Counted from the first letter of the stretch, positions 25,207 to 37,202 are shown. The stretch is DNA of 64,000 bases from Chinchilla lanigera (GCF_000276665.1 NW_004955484.1:163426-227425); one strand, 5' to 3'. Notes: generated from the letters alone by a model not told the origin. Translations and numbers: made by a program.

Positions 25207-25436
25207 ATCTGAGAATGCCCAGAATATGCCCATCTATTGACACAATGTAGATTAACAGTTGCCAGTACACAGAGAGAGGAATGGACAGTAACAGTTATTG
25301 CTATGGGGTTCTTTGAAGAACAATGAAAATATTCTAATTATGGGTGATCTTTGTACATGATATAGAAATGTCAATAGAAAACAAAAGTAATTAGGCCAGG
25401 TGTGGTACTGAATACTTGTAGTCATTTTTGTTCTGG
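25207..25436 (+). repeat. Second copy of the L1-end plus B1 block
   Basis: It repeats 24324-24600 in order: 'atgcccagaatatgc', then 'gttgccagtacacagagaga', 'ttatgggtgatctttgtaca', 'gaaaacaaaagtaa', then a truncated B1 starting 'ggccaggtgtggtact'. About 55-60 bp of the first copy are missing. A shared L1/B1 junction in both copies indicates duplication and not two separate insertions. Confidence 0.85.
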
Positions 25437-25845
25437 GGTGTGGGTACAAGGAATACATCTAAAATAACTTCTACCATACTCGTACCTCATACTGAAGTAT
25501 GGGTGACCGTGGTTGGAAGAAAGACCATGGTACATGTATAGCAGTGTTAACATTATAAGAGAAAGTGGACTGGCATTCACATACTCGTGCATAAATCTGT
25601 GCACTTAATCAAAGGTATTCTACAGTCCAGTTTCTAGCACTTTCACTGCAAAGAAATAAGGATCACTAAAACTGTAGGAGTATAAGCAAACTCTCTGATG
25701 GATTCCTACCTCTTTGTTTATATTCTACTCAGTAGAGATTTGAAAGTGCTGACTTGAAGGAGCCTCTATAACCCGGGTTAAAATTCTATCCTTTTTAGTT
25801 CCAGCTTTGGGACTGGCTTTCTGCATTTTTTAAAATGGCTATAAT
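25437..25845. other. No gene recognised
   Basis: Unassigned sequence. The overlapping minus frames near 25252-25604 are not supported. Confidence 0.4.
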
Positions 25846-26045
25846 TTATTCAAATGAACAGTTAAAGCTTAATAGTTCTTGACCAATTCTGCATGCTTAT
25901 ATCTGGTGATCTGAACAACTACTTTGAAGACAACAAAATGTAATATAACAACCATGGTTGAATTCATACCATCTTGCTTCTTTTGAAATTCTGCATTGTT
26001 TCTGATTTGATTGGTATTTTTTATTCTCTTTAAAATTAAAAAATG
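25846..26045 (+). repeat. L1 3'UTR fragment, plus orientation
   Basis: Shares 'atgtaatataacaaccatgg', a CTTATATCTGGTGATCTGA stretch and a TTTAAAATTAAAA end with the plus arm at 23485-23780 and with the reverse of 21537, 29985 and 53195. Confidence 0.75.
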
Positions 26046-26063
26046 GCTATAATGATAGATACC

Positions 26064-26524
26064 TAAGGCAGATTAATGTTCCCCCAAAATACTTACACCC
26101 TAATCAAGGACACTGAGATGGGAAGGTTCTTCTGGATTGGGAATGTGGCTAATTTAACTACATGGATTCCCACAAGTAATAGAACAAGGCAGATGAGTGT
26201 GTCAAGTGGGTGTAACATGAGAAGGGCTTGACACAGCTTTAAATATTGGGAGGCCTAGAATGACTCCCGGCCAATAGCCAGCCTGGAGATGGGCTCCTCA
26301 GTCTGATGGTTACATAGATAATGAATTCTCTGCACAATCTGAGACAGCAAAGAGCCACATTATCTCCTACAGTCTCTAGAGAGGAACATGGTCCTGCTCA
26401 GACATGTGAAACGTGCTAAAGGCCTATGATCTACAGATCTATAAAATAATAAATCTGTGTCATCATAAGTCACTAACCTTGTGTTAATTTGTTACAGCAG
26501 CAAGAACAGACTGATATAATAGAC
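26064..26524 (+). repeat. MLT1-like LTR
   Basis: Starts near 'aatgttcccccaaaatactt', with 'accctaatcaaggacactga' inside. It ends with 'ataataaatctgtgtcatca' and 'gttacagcagcaagaacaga', the typical AATAAA-plus-end of ancient MLT1 LTRs. About 460 bp, nearly full length for the family. Confidence 0.8.
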
Positions 26525-26689
26525 TTGACTTCACAGAACTGTGACCAATTCTAAGTTAGATAATCCAAGTAAAAAGCCTGTGTCTTCTCTGGTACATAGT
26601 TCTTACTAGTTTTATTATTGATCTTTTGTTAATAATTATTCTTATATAACTTATAATATGATATATTACTTTATAGGGCTTTTTATTTC

Positions 26690-26768
26690 TTTTTGGTACT
26701 GGGGATTAAATCCAGGGCCTCAAGCATGCTAAGCAGGTACTCTACTACTGAACTAGATCTATAACCTT
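26690..26768 (-). repeat. Older ID-like SINE
   Basis: 'ttggtactggggattaaatc', CAGGGCCTCAAGCATGCTAAGCAGG and a diverged head. This is an ID element in reverse orientation, more diverged than the GGTACC-type copies elsewhere. Confidence 0.72.
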
Positions 26769-27383
26769 ATAAATATGTTTTAAATAATAGATTATATTCC
26801 CTGTAGCAGCAATAGTAATGTCTAATTTATGCTGGAATATTCATGCTAGCAAGATGTTGCACTGTTGATAGGTCTTTTAAGGTTTTGGTATATGATTAAA
26901 TAAGAAATTGGACAAAAGTGCTGGACCATGCATTTTCACATACTTTGGGTTCTGAACTAAATAATTACCAAGACACTTGACAGTACCTAGCTCTACCTAC
27001 CTAAACCAAATCTGCAAGAAAAGACGGAATAAAAATGAAACTAAACTATCTGTTGTAATTGCATCTCAAATAGACAAGAACATGGCCAATAATGAATTGA
27101 GCAATTGAAATTCTTCCAGAAGAGTAAATTTGTTGCAACATTTACCAGCTGGGATTTGACATAGTTGTTGTTAGAGATAAATGCTAAGAATGACAAAACA
27201 TGTGTGGAACCAAAACATATATTTTACACTCATGGCTGATGTAATTATGTTATTAGAAATATTAAGAGTGAATATTTTATGGCATTAGAAATATTAAGAG
27301 TGAATACTGCTCAATAAGACTTCGTAAAAAAGATAAACAAGCAACAATAAAAAGAGCTCTGTGATCTCTTCTATAAATTTCTT
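26769..27383. other. No gene seen; 32-bp tandem duplication
   Basis: Holds two copies of a 23-bp block (27252-27274 and 27284-27306) at a 32-bp period. Otherwise unassigned. Confidence 0.5.
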
Positions 27384-27497
27384 TTTTGGGTTTTTTGTTT
27401 TTGTTTTTGTTAGTTTTTCTTCTGGTACCAGGAATCGAACTCACAACCTTGTGCTTGCCAGGCAGGCGCTGTGCTGCTGAGCTAAATCCCCAGCCCC
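27384..27497 (-). mobile_element. ID-type SINE with 18-bp target duplication
   Basis: T-rich tail, GGTACCAGGAATCGAAC, and the reversed tRNA-like head 'gagctaaatccccagccc'. The 18-bp duplication ctcttctataaatttctt lies at 27366-27383 and 27498-27515. Confidence 0.93.
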
Positions 27498-27515
27498 CTC
27501 TTCTATAAATTTCTT

Positions 27516-27970
27516 AGCAGTCAGTATTCAAATTGTTCTAAATTGAAGCCAGTTTGTGTTACACATATGTAGACTACTCATCAGGAATTATAGCAATGGA
27601 CATTAGAACAGAAAGAGACTTCAAGAACTTAAATTGAATTACTAGACACCCTGTTAATGAGACACATTTTTTGCTCAGCTTCTGTTTTCTGTGCTCACAA
27701 TGACATCCCCAGAGCTGTGGGAGCACAATTTTCATTGTTTTGGAAAATAATGTTGCATTTTTGTGAGTCAACTAGGCTTGGATAATGACTTAGTTAAAGT
27801 TTAAAGTGAAAACTTTTGATATCATAAAACACAAACACAGAAGACAGGGTAAGACAAGAAAGATATGTTTATAAGATTCTATTGTTTCTATTTTGATAGC
27901 ACTTTACTCTTAAATGCTTGAGTGAACCTAGGGACTCATTGGAATTGTACACATTTTTCTGTGGTTAATA
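27516..27970. other. No gene recognised
   Basis: Plain AT-rich sequence. The minus frame at 27574-27771 has no recognisable features. Confidence 0.4.
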
Positions 27971-28625
27971 GACTCTAAGATGTTCCCCCACAATCTCTAC
28001 CTCATGTTTCACCCTTGCATCATTATTTTCCCCAGGTGTAAGTCTTAGGGGCCTTGTGAATTCCTTCTAACTTGTAGAATACAGGAAAAATTGCTTGCTA
28101 GGTGTGATTATGTTATGCGGGATTTTAACACCTGTCTTGCTAAGAAAAATCCAGTTGCTATGTCGTGAGTTTTCCTATGGAGAAAGCCACAAAATGAGCA
28201 AATGAGGGATGCCCCTCTAGGCCAGCAAAATAACTGCAGCCCTCAGCAGGCAAGGCAGGAGGATCACAAGTGTAAGCCGCAAACAGGAGAACTTAGTGAC
28301 TTAGTTAGACCCTTCCTCAAAAAGAAAAAAAATTGAAAAGGTTGAAGAATGTAGCTCAGGGTGAAGTCTCTCGGTTTGATTCCCAGTACTACAAAAAAAA
28401 TTACAATTGTTAGTGCAACAGCCTTCAAAGGTACTAAATTCTGCCATCAACCACATGGGTTTAAAGGAGAATCCCTCTGGAATTGGACCTCAGATGCGAC
28501 TGACAATCCTAGATGACAAGTTGATTTCAGCTATGTTAAACAACTGAACACAAGATTCCAATAAACCACGCGTGGACCTAGAAATGTGAGGTGATAAATG
28601 TGTGTGGTTTTAAACAAAACCTATC
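27971..28625 (+). repeat. MLT1-like LTR split by a SINE
   Basis: 'gactctaagatgttccccca', GGGGCCTTGTGAATTCCTTCTAA and 'tagaatacaggaaaaattgc' match the 5' part of an MLT1-type LTR. After the SINE at 28215-28400 it resumes with 'ggaattggacctcagatgcg' and ends in 'gtgataaatgtgtgtggttt'. Confidence 0.72.
28215..28400 (+). mobile_element. B1-ID dimeric SINE
   Basis: 'aaggcaggaggatcacaagt' and the 'agacccttcctcaaaaagaa' B1 end are followed by 'gaagaatgtagctcagggtg' and TTTGATTCCCAGTACTACAAAA, the ID half. Confidence 0.8.
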
Positions 28626-29984
28626 TTGTATGCCAGGTTTCAACCCCAAGTTTTATCTGTGGAGGCTGAGAAAAGTGTCTTAATGTAAACTGCTGGCTTG
28701 TGTTGCTTGAAGTACTAAATACTGAATCATGATGCAGTGACATCAGGCGCCCCATGATGCAACTGTGCAGATGGACAAGTGGTAGCTTCCTATTCTTGGA
28801 TATGTCAAGACTGTTCGTGAGAAGTCAGTTGAATGTTTGATTTGAGTACCCAAATTACATAATTTAATGTGAAGAGTTCATTCCTTTCTTCTTTTTATCT
28901 CTGCTGCTTCTTATCACCAAACCAGGCAAGTTCACACCACCAGTACTTTAAAATTCTTGTAGTTCCCTTTACACTTTTATTCCATTTCCTGCACCATCAT
29001 CCCCACCCTTTCAGTTTCCTCTGACTCACTGTCACCTGTCTCTCATTGTTATTTTTTATCCTTCATTCTGATCTGGAAGCAAACTGATATTTCCAATACA
29101 ATTTTATAAAAAATAGATGTCATACAAAAGGACCAAGTGAAACAATGGAGCTGAAGAATATAGTGAATAAAAATAAAAATGCCATAGAAAGTAACAAAAG
29201 CATCTGAAGAGCCACAAACGTGCTTTGCAGTTTGGAGAAGAAGACTTGCACAGTGACCCTTTACAGGATAGGGTTTGTCACAGTTGGAGCAGGGTGTCCA
29301 GATGCTGGGTAATACTTCTAATGACAAACACCACACATATTCCTCCATAAATATAATTTCTGTGGTGTCTGACAACAGACAGGAAGACTGGCTAGGATTT
29401 AGATAGAAACTGAATATATATAATTTTTAATTTAAAAAGATACTAGAATTTTAAATGTGGTATGGTTTTAAATGTATCAGCTTATGAAAATAAAACTTGT
29501 GACTTAGAGAAAAAATCCCTCTGCTTTCCAAGATTAAGTTGGGCCTCAGTCAGTCTCTAATGAAGACTGAACCTTCATTTCAGAGCCTTTCGATTTTTTC
29601 AATCCATACATTTACTGACCCATTAGTCTTAGGTCAGCCTCTAAGAATAAAAGATCAAGAAACAGCAGATAATTGCATATAGACATTTCCATTAAAGTGG
29701 ACCGTGCAGGTCTTTTTGCAGTTGTTAATGGTGTGTTGATACTCTTGATGAGAGTAACTCATTATATTCTTCACTTTGTAGAAATCTATCTATATAATTT
29801 GCTATTCATAGCTTAGAATGTTTCTTTGATATTATCAAATTTAATTATATATATATACACACACACACATATATTCCATCAAAGTGAATCACACATATCT
29901 AAAAACTAAAGAGTACCAAAGTGCTTATCAGGTAAAGCAAGATTCTTCTAACCTGTAATTTCAAACCTCCAATCCCATCTCTTT
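28626..29984. other. No gene recognised; short TA/CA microsatellite
   Basis: A (TA)(CA) run lies at about 29847-29873. The 108-codon minus frame at 29049-29375 has no recognised domain or homology known to me. Nothing else is assigned. Confidence 0.4.
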
Positions 29985-30310
29985 TATTTTTTTTATTTTA
30001 AAGGGAGTAGTAAGTGAGAAACAAACAAACAGAAAAATAGGACAGTAGCAGCATAGCAGTATCATGAACATAAACAAATCAAAGCAAGAACATTCAAAGT
30101 GATACAGGATCTCAAGACAAAATAATACAAATCAAGAGTGGTTGTTATATTACATATCGCTATCCTCAACTACATTGCTCAGATTACCAGATGCAACAAT
30201 GAAAGATTGCTCAAACCATTAAAGAGAATAAGAAAATAATTAGATAAACCATTGGAGATAATACAGAGTTTCACTAGACAAAATGGTAAAAGTTCACCAT
30301 TGTAATTGTT
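29985..30310 (-). repeat. L1 3'UTR fragment with two related units
   Basis: 'ttattttaaagggagtagta' and 'aagtgatacaggatctcaag' form one unit (to about 30200). A second related unit follows from 30220 ('attaaagagaataagaaaat', 'ggagataatacagagtttca'). It belongs to the 21537/53195 family. Confidence 0.78.
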
Positions 30311-31235
30311 TTTTAACTTCACTCTTCCAGAGGTTATACACACAATCTTAAGTGTTCTTGGTACAATTTTTAAAGCTCTCTCTTCTACACCCAAAACACA
30401 AGCTGACAATATTCTCACTTTGTGTTTTACAGTCTATTGATCCCACATCATAACAAACAAGTGTAATTGGTGGTGACAAAGCAGCAGTAATTAGAGGAAT
30501 CACAACAGAAGAATATATTGGACTAAATTAGAGGTTTTCCAGTGATCACATTTTAGTTTAATCTGACCTCATTCAGACTCTTAATGCAAGGGAACAATGT
30601 GGTGTACGCTGTCAAGATGCCTGTACATTTGTTATTGAAGATGGAGAAAATCACATGCTTTCTTCTCAGCTTGCAGGGAGCCAGCATTGAACTCTCCGGT
30701 GGCTGGGCTGTGAGATCATCCCTGTGTAACCATTGCAACAAGAATATTCCCTCCTCAAACTTGCTATATTTTGTCTTGAGACTGTTGATAGTTTAGCAGG
30801 GGGAATGCAGCTGCTATTTGCAGCTTGTTTGTGTTCCGTTACAAAACTCAAGCCAAGAAAAAAATGTCAAGGAAGCCAGATCTATTTTTGGTGCTTGTTC
30901 ATGTATTCAGGATTTTAATGTCATAAGCTAGAAGAATCTGAATGACAGTCCACACCAAGAACCATGGTCTGTATCTCAAAAATCAAATCAGAAAAGTATT
31001 CATCTACTCTTTGATGTGAAAGGTAAAATTCCTTAAATTCTAGCTGGTTTTGGTGTTGTAGTTGTATGTTTATATTTTATTTAAACATATGTACATGTGC
31101 TATTTGTGGAGATAGTCTTATAATTGAGCAAGATAGTCTTAAAATTAAGCAAGATTTGTAATGATATCTTCAGAAACACATGCATGACTATGACTCACAT
31201 ATTTTAGACTATTTAATCATCTAGGTGTGAAAGCT
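30311..31235. other. Unassigned region, possibly conserved or an old LTR
   Basis: 30550-30900 has mixed composition unlike the surrounding AT-rich DNA, with overlapping short frames on both strands. No splice-bounded exon or known LTR ends can be recognised. Confidence 0.35.
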
Positions 31236-32115
31236 TGGATCCTCATAATAGTTCTGTCCTCTAACACAGAACCTGGTTTCTGTCTTTCCCATTTTAAGAG
31301 GTGACACTGCCATCCTTTCAATTGCTTCACCTAAAATCTGAAATTACCCTATAACCTTCCTTATTCTTGTTTCTATTTGTTTTGTTTTGTCACAAGCTAC
31401 AATCAATCCATCAATAAAACCGCTCAGCCATTCACTAAAACTATGTTCAGCATCCAACCACTTTGAGGCACTTCCACATTATATTCTTGATCCAACAACA
31501 TCTTGTACTGGGTTTTGCAGTGGTCTGCTAGCTATTCACCATCTTTACATTTTTCACCCCCTTCTGGTTTTTCTCTACATCAACTAGGGTAGAATTTCTG
31601 TATTACATATCAGATCACTTCTCTAAAAGAAAAAGCAAAGCCATTCTTATGGCCCACACATTGTATGTAATTTGTCCACCTGGTACTTTGACTTATTTCC
31701 TACCACACTGGTTTACTACATTTTCCAGATTAACCTTCCTTCAAGGTTACACCAATCATTCTCCCATCTCTGCATTTGTACATACTGTTCAACTGCCTGG
31801 AATGCTTTTTATTCAGTCTCCATTTAAGTATCACTTTTTTATTTTATGATAATTTTAAATAAAATATAATTTTTATCCCATGTCTTTGGCCTTTTATCTC
31901 CTGTATCCTTTAATTTTTCTCTGAAATTCGTATTACTTATCCTTTCATGTACTTGCATGAGTTTTATCTTCTTCTAGCCTCCCACTTCAGAACATAAGCC
32001 CCATGACGGCAGAGATCCTCATTTTCATTTTGTACATTTCCATAACTCAGGCATTTAAATATTGGCTGGAATTCAGTCAGCACTCAAAAATATTTGTTAA
32101 ACTAATGGGAAAATG
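31236..32115 (+). repeat. L2 LINE, long 3' copy
   Basis: Diverged L2 sequence in order: 'ccatttaagtatcacttttt' and 'actgcctggaatgctttttat' correspond to the L2 'CCTGGAATGCTCTTCC' region. 'acataagccccatgacggca', then GAGATCCTCATTTTCATTTTGT, and 'aaaaatatttgttaaactaa' form the L2 3' end. The open frames at 31387 and 31649 are accidental. Confidence 0.85.
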
Positions 32116-33157
32116 AATAGTAGATGAGAACTTCATGCTCAGAAAAGAAGAAGGATTATTTATTAGAGAGATATCAACTAAATCTAAGTCAGAAATACAT
32201 CCAAGAGGTTCGGCAGTCTGGAGTTCACTGTGAATTTAGGGAGGAGAGTTTGGTTGGAGATTTTGTTTGGTGAGTATTCCTCTTAAATCTCATCTTCATC
32301 CCATTATATGTGTATTTGAGAAGAGGGGTTCGGATTCAAAGTCTTCTGTGAATGTGAGACTGATACTCAAAAGACTTCCCTCATCTAAGACCAGAGCAGA
32401 TGAGAGGCAGGACCACTGGAAATCCTTCAACTATCATGCTCATGGTTCCGAACCCTGCTGAAATTCGGAGGCTAAAACAAAATCAGACAGAGGGGAATCA
32501 GTGACGAGATACACAGGGCAAAGACAAATTCAGCAGCTGAATGTTAGACCTTATCTATGAGTCTTGGGCAAGGAATATCATAGAATCTCATAGTTAAATT
32601 CATCATTTTCCAAAGTATAGGTAGCACTAGGCCCTATCATTAGTTATGGGCGATGGGCTGTTGCTTCCCTGTTCAAGCTGCTCATGTATTGATGCTCCAA
32701 GGACTTTACATGTTCCTTTATTCCACTCATTCATTTAATAAAAGCATCAACCCTCTCTTAAAGGCCAGATGCTATTCTGAAGTCCGGGTTGAAAATGAAT
32801 GGAGCATGGCTGCTATTCTCAGACATACACAATTAAAGTTCAGGGAAAATGTCTCCCAGTGTATCCAACACTAACATTTATTGAACTTTCTCCTGAGATT
32901 GTACAGTAAGGGCTGTGTGACAGTTTTAGTTAAGAAAGAAGAAAAATTGGTGATTAATAAGCATAGTTTCAATATATTTATGTGTGTTGTTTATGAAGAA
33001 AATTAAGACTCCAGACGTCTGCCTTTGGGTTTGTCATATAACATCATACTCCAATGCCAGAAAATAGAAAATATACATTTTAGGTGCTTAACTTGATTAT
33101 TTTGAGACCATTTTGCCTGGTATCTATATGCAAACCTATTAGTAAATTTGATCAATG
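32116..33157. other. No gene recognised; ancient repeat traces
   Basis: 32710-32790 resembles the ancient mammalian module 'cattcatttaataaaagcat' with the following 'aaggccagatgctattct'. The remainder is unassigned. Confidence 0.4.
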
Positions 33158-33171
33158 CTATTTGGCTCTTT

Positions 33172-33276
33172 TTTTTTTTTTTTTGGTTTTGGTTTGTTTC
33201 CAGTACCACAAATCAAACTCATGACCTTGCACTTGCCAGGTACATACTATGCTGCTGAGCTAAACACCCAGCCCCA
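33172..33276 (-). mobile_element. ID-type SINE with 14-bp target duplication
   Basis: T tract, CCAGTACCACAAATCAAAC, and reversed head 'gagctaaacacccagcccc'. The duplication ctatttggctcttt lies at 33158-33171 and 33277-33290. Slightly more diverged than the other young copies. Confidence 0.92.
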
Positions 33277-33290
33277 CTATTTGGCTCTTT

Positions 33291-33784
33291 GGTAAGGTGA
33301 TAAGAGGGGTTCCTTCACTGTAGCACATGGGTGATTGAAGTGCTAGTTGGTCATTATACTGTATTTTCTTTTTCAATGGATATTATGTAATAAAATTTTT
33401 TAGAATTATTATATTCTGACTATGTTGGAATATTATACAAGTTTTGAGAAATGTTCCCTTGTTGCATGAAAAAAGACATTTATAGTATGTTATGTATTTC
33501 TTCATAAAGATAGTCTTTTAAATATTCATATAATTCCACAGCAGATTCATTGTTTTGTAAAAGGGTTTAATCCTTTTGATAAGCAAACATGTGTCAAAAC
33601 ATTCTCATTACATTAATAGTAATAATAGTGATGCTCAGGGAAGTTTTACAAAGGTTCTCCAGAAAGACAATGACAGTGACTCACAACTCAGATTACTTCT
33701 AGTAGGTTTCATTCACTTATTAATTCTTTATTTATTCAATGAACTCTCTTGTAGCCATTTACAGCGGGTTAGGCTCTATAAAGT
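33291..33784. other. No gene recognised
   Basis: AT-rich, unassigned. The frame at 33576-33821 runs into an LTR fragment. Confidence 0.4.
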
Positions 33785-33870
33785 CCCAAACTGTGAGCTA
33801 CATAAACATTTCTTGCTTTAACTTGCGGTATAGGGTATTTTGTCTCAGCAACAAGAAAAACTAAGATACT
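33785..33870 (+). repeat. MaLR LTR 3' fragment
   Basis: 'caaactgtgagctacataaa', CATTTCTTGCTTTAACTT, and 'gggtattttgtctcagcaac' equal the terminal part of the LTR family at 6536 and 57330. The 5' part is missing or too diverged. Confidence 0.78.
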
Positions 33871-34350
33871 AAGATATTTAAATACATAAAACAAAGGAGA
33901 GATGACAGGAAACCAGGAGATGCAGTCAGAATCAACAGGAGGGGGAAGAAGGAATGAGGAAATAATGGGATTGAAATGGATAGGATAAGTCAAATATGTG
34001 CGTCAACTTCCGAAAACAAACTCCACCACCGTTATGTCATATAAACGTGCATGAGCAAAATACCTGAAAACAGAAAAATTATACTGAGTTTCTCTTAAGA
34101 CTTTGTCTTCTCTTTTCCCGATTTCCTTCTCAGATGGAAGTGACTGTTCCCATAATTTTAAATATGGTTCATATATCCACAGCTGTCAGTTTCATATTTC
34201 AAACCCTGATGACTTCCAGGTTCTTTTAGTCAAATGACTACTCAGCGATTTGGTGAAAGTGTCTCAGAGACAGCTCAAACTTCACACACCAGGTACCGAC
34301 ACCTTGATAATCTTGATATTCTGATGCTAATTTCAGTAGAAGAAAATTCC
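33871..34350. other. No gene recognised
   Basis: Unassigned sequence leading up to an assembly gap. Confidence 0.4.
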
Positions 34351-34870
34351 NNNNNNNNNNNNNNNNNNNNNNNNNNNNNNNNNNNNNNNNNNNNNNNNNN
34401 NNNNNNNNNNNNNNNNNNNNNNNNNNNNNNNNNNNNNNNNNNNNNNNNNNNNNNNNNNNNNNNNNNNNNNNNNNNNNNNNNNNNNNNNNNNNNNNNNNNN
34501 NNNNNNNNNNNNNNNNNNNNNNNNNNNNNNNNNNNNNNNNNNNNNNNNNNNNNNNNNNNNNNNNNNNNNNNNNNNNNNNNNNNNNNNNNNNNNNNNNNNN
34601 NNNNNNNNNNNNNNNNNNNNNNNNNNNNNNNNNNNNNNNNNNNNNNNNNNNNNNNNNNNNNNNNNNNNNNNNNNNNNNNNNNNNNNNNNNNNNNNNNNNN
34701 NNNNNNNNNNNNNNNNNNNNNNNNNNNNNNNNNNNNNNNNNNNNNNNNNNNNNNNNNNNNNNNNNNNNNNNNNNNNNNNNNNNNNNNNNNNNNNNNNNNN
34801 NNNNNNNNNNNNNNNNNNNNNNNNNNNNNNNNNNNNNNNNNNNNNNNNNNNNNNNNNNNNNNNNNNNNNN
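34351..34870. other. Assembly gap (520 N)
   Basis: Run of 520 N. Long frames spanning it on either strand are artefacts of translating N. Confidence 0.99.
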
Positions 34871-35035
34871 GATGGATAATCACTGTAAAGAATTTACAGT
34901 GTACCGTGACAACTACCCAAATGCTTTGACTTTGTGAAAATTCGCTGATGATGAACTGTACAGTTATAATTTGCACACTCACCCTTATGTAGACTATGCC
35001 TCAATATAAAGCTTACTCTAAAAATCAAATAGTGT
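34871..35035 (+). repeat. Probable old L1 3' end
   Basis: 'gatgaactgtacagttataa' and 'gactatgcctcaatataaag' resemble the terminal 3'UTR of ancient L1M elements. The rest may lie in the gap. Confidence 0.5.
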
Positions 35036-36340
35036 TGGTCTTCCATGTTTTTGTCATTGTTACAAACTAACTAGGACGTTAAATCTAAGAGGCAAAATGG
35101 TAACATTCTCTGCTGGATAATTGTTGTGCATTTAGGAAAATACCTAATTATACATTCAACTGACATACTGCAATGATTTCAGAAAGCCTTGGCTAATACA
35201 AAAAGTATGTGTTCAGAATAAATAATACCCCGTTGTCAGAAAAGCAAAAATCCAAGGCTATCATTAAATAATGTTAATACAAGTATGGTCAAGAAAAAAA
35301 TTGAAAACTCAACAAAGTCTAGAAATACAATATTACAGATACCAGTCTTGTTACTACTTTGGCAGGAAGAGAAATATTACTCTGAATGGAAAGGAACATA
35401 GAGGTGCCACAACAATCCATGTTTTACAAAACAAATTTAAAATTTGAAAGCTGACCTTGTAACTGTGAGATTACTCAGTCTATACTCAGTGTTGGAATTT
35501 TTATCTCAGGTGTCGATAAAAGAGCTATGACACTAATTTTAATTTTAGAACCTTAGAGCTACTTGTGTACGTATTTCATATTTCTCATTTCATGATCTTT
35601 TCTTGAGAAACACAATAACATACAATTATGGATGAAAACTATCAAACCCAGTAAGTAGGACATATTCTGTCTGTAATAACACACAATAGATTGGTTTTCA
35701 TTTTGCAACACAAAATGATATTAACTTTCAAAAAATGCTCTTCTCCAAAACTTCTCAATCAACCATACACCAGGTAAAACATAAAGCAAAAACAACTTAA
35801 CAAGTGTTATAAATTATAAGGTTAATTATCTTCTTCCAGTTGGAAAGTTATGTTTACCTGAGCTGAAAACTAAATTGAACTTATACACTAAAGCCTATCC
35901 TTTGGGTCTATGATTTGAAAATTATTAATACGATCAAGCAGCTCATTAAATACATAAATTATTCACGGCCTTCAAAAGTTGGTTTTACTAAAATTTAGAT
36001 GTTCTGTACATTAATATTAGGAACAAAATTACAAATTCATATATTGTAGCTTTTGTTTTGTCATCTTTACTACTGGAATAAAAGATGTTCAATTTCTACA
36101 CTAATGTTTCTTCCCTCTTGTTCCTTCTTTATTTTTTTCCTTAAAATTTGATGAAACTTTTGCAGAAAATCCTGATTTTTCTCTACAGACTTAGGCATGC
36201 AAGCATCTTCCTGAGTTATATTTGCATACAGCTGTTAGTAAGTAAGATTTTGTAATATTTTAATGTTCCCAATGAGGGAAAAGTATCTAAAACAAATAGT
36301 TTCATTACCAGTCTAAAAACAACTTCATTTTTCTATTCTC
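35036..36340. other. Repeat-poor AT-rich DNA, no gene
   Basis: No recognisable repeats or exons. The composition is typical of the flanks of conserved non-coding elements. Confidence 0.4.
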
Positions 36341-36790
36341 GATTGATTAACTCTGCTTTGTAGCAACTGATACACATCAGCCCAGGACGGAGCTGGGATG
36401 GAGCTGGGCAGATGGATGTGTCAGTCAGACGCGAGCACCGAGCACGACCCCTTCAAATTCCATTTCACGACTCACTTCATGTTTGGAGCTGAATTTGCAT
36501 GAAAATCAAATTCATAAATTCAGCCGCAGCTTTGATCAGGAATTTTGCAGTTGTTATTGTTCTTTTTGAATTGTTGTAAAAGTCACGGCAGATGGTGATG
36601 TTTCTTGAAATGTCTGTCAATACTCATCTCCTTTCTTCTCTCTCCATTGCGCAATCCTAGAAAATCGTTAGTAACTTCATAGAAGCGGGCCGTCTTCACC
36701 CCGGCATTACCCTCGTTCATTTCATATATGAAAGTAGTAAAGCCATGATCACAGTCCCTTTGATTCTTACTTCAGTGATCAATGGTTTTT
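36341..36790. promoter_or_regulatory. Candidate conserved non-coding element
   Basis: Repeat-free block with several motif types used by developmental enhancers. 'gctgaatttgcatgaaaatc' contains an octamer-like ATTTGCAT. There is an AATTCATAAATTC palindrome-like run and a CTTTGATC TCF/LEF-like site. The block 36640-36720 has several CpGs in otherwise CpG-poor DNA. No stop-free frame is supported. Conservation itself cannot be tested here. Confidence 0.35.
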
Positions 36791-37121
36791 CCAATATACC
36801 AGTTTGGTCACCAAGAAATTAGCACTAAAGTCTTAAAAACGCTGAAATTAATTACAAAGTCTGCTACAGAAACGGTCAAGAGAAAATAAGGCAACTTACG
36901 TGCACACGTATATACACTCAAATATATATGCAATTAGGTTATATATTCATACGATACACTTGTTTGTGTTTATACATATATATGTTGTAAGAAAAGTATT
37001 AAGAAAAATAAACCAATTTGCAGATATATTCTATTTTTATATATTACCTTTACATATGATGTATGTTTACATTTACATGTGTCCCTATAGAGAATTTTAT
37101 GATTAAAACAAACATAGTGAC
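36791..37121. other. AT-rich DNA, nothing recognised
   Basis: Contains TATATA-type runs around 36905-36985. No gene. Confidence 0.45.
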
Positions 37122-37202
37122 TAAGTCTTTGGAGTTTGAAAACCAATAAATATTTGAATCCTAGAGCTGCTGCCTAACAGCTATGTAGCTTTTAATCTCA
37201 TA
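37122..37202 (+). repeat. MIR SINE fragment
   Basis: 'ctttggagtttgaaaaccaa', then 'tttgaatcctagagctgctg' and 'cctaacagctatgtagc' follow the core of the ancient MIR element. Confidence 0.7.

Noticed and set aside
29049..29375. 108-codon minus-strand frame rich in hydrophobic residues
   Set aside because: No motif, no splice context; AT-rich chance frame is more likely.
34234..34982. Open frames of 231 and 235 codons on both strands
   Set aside because: Almost entirely translated N from the assembly gap.
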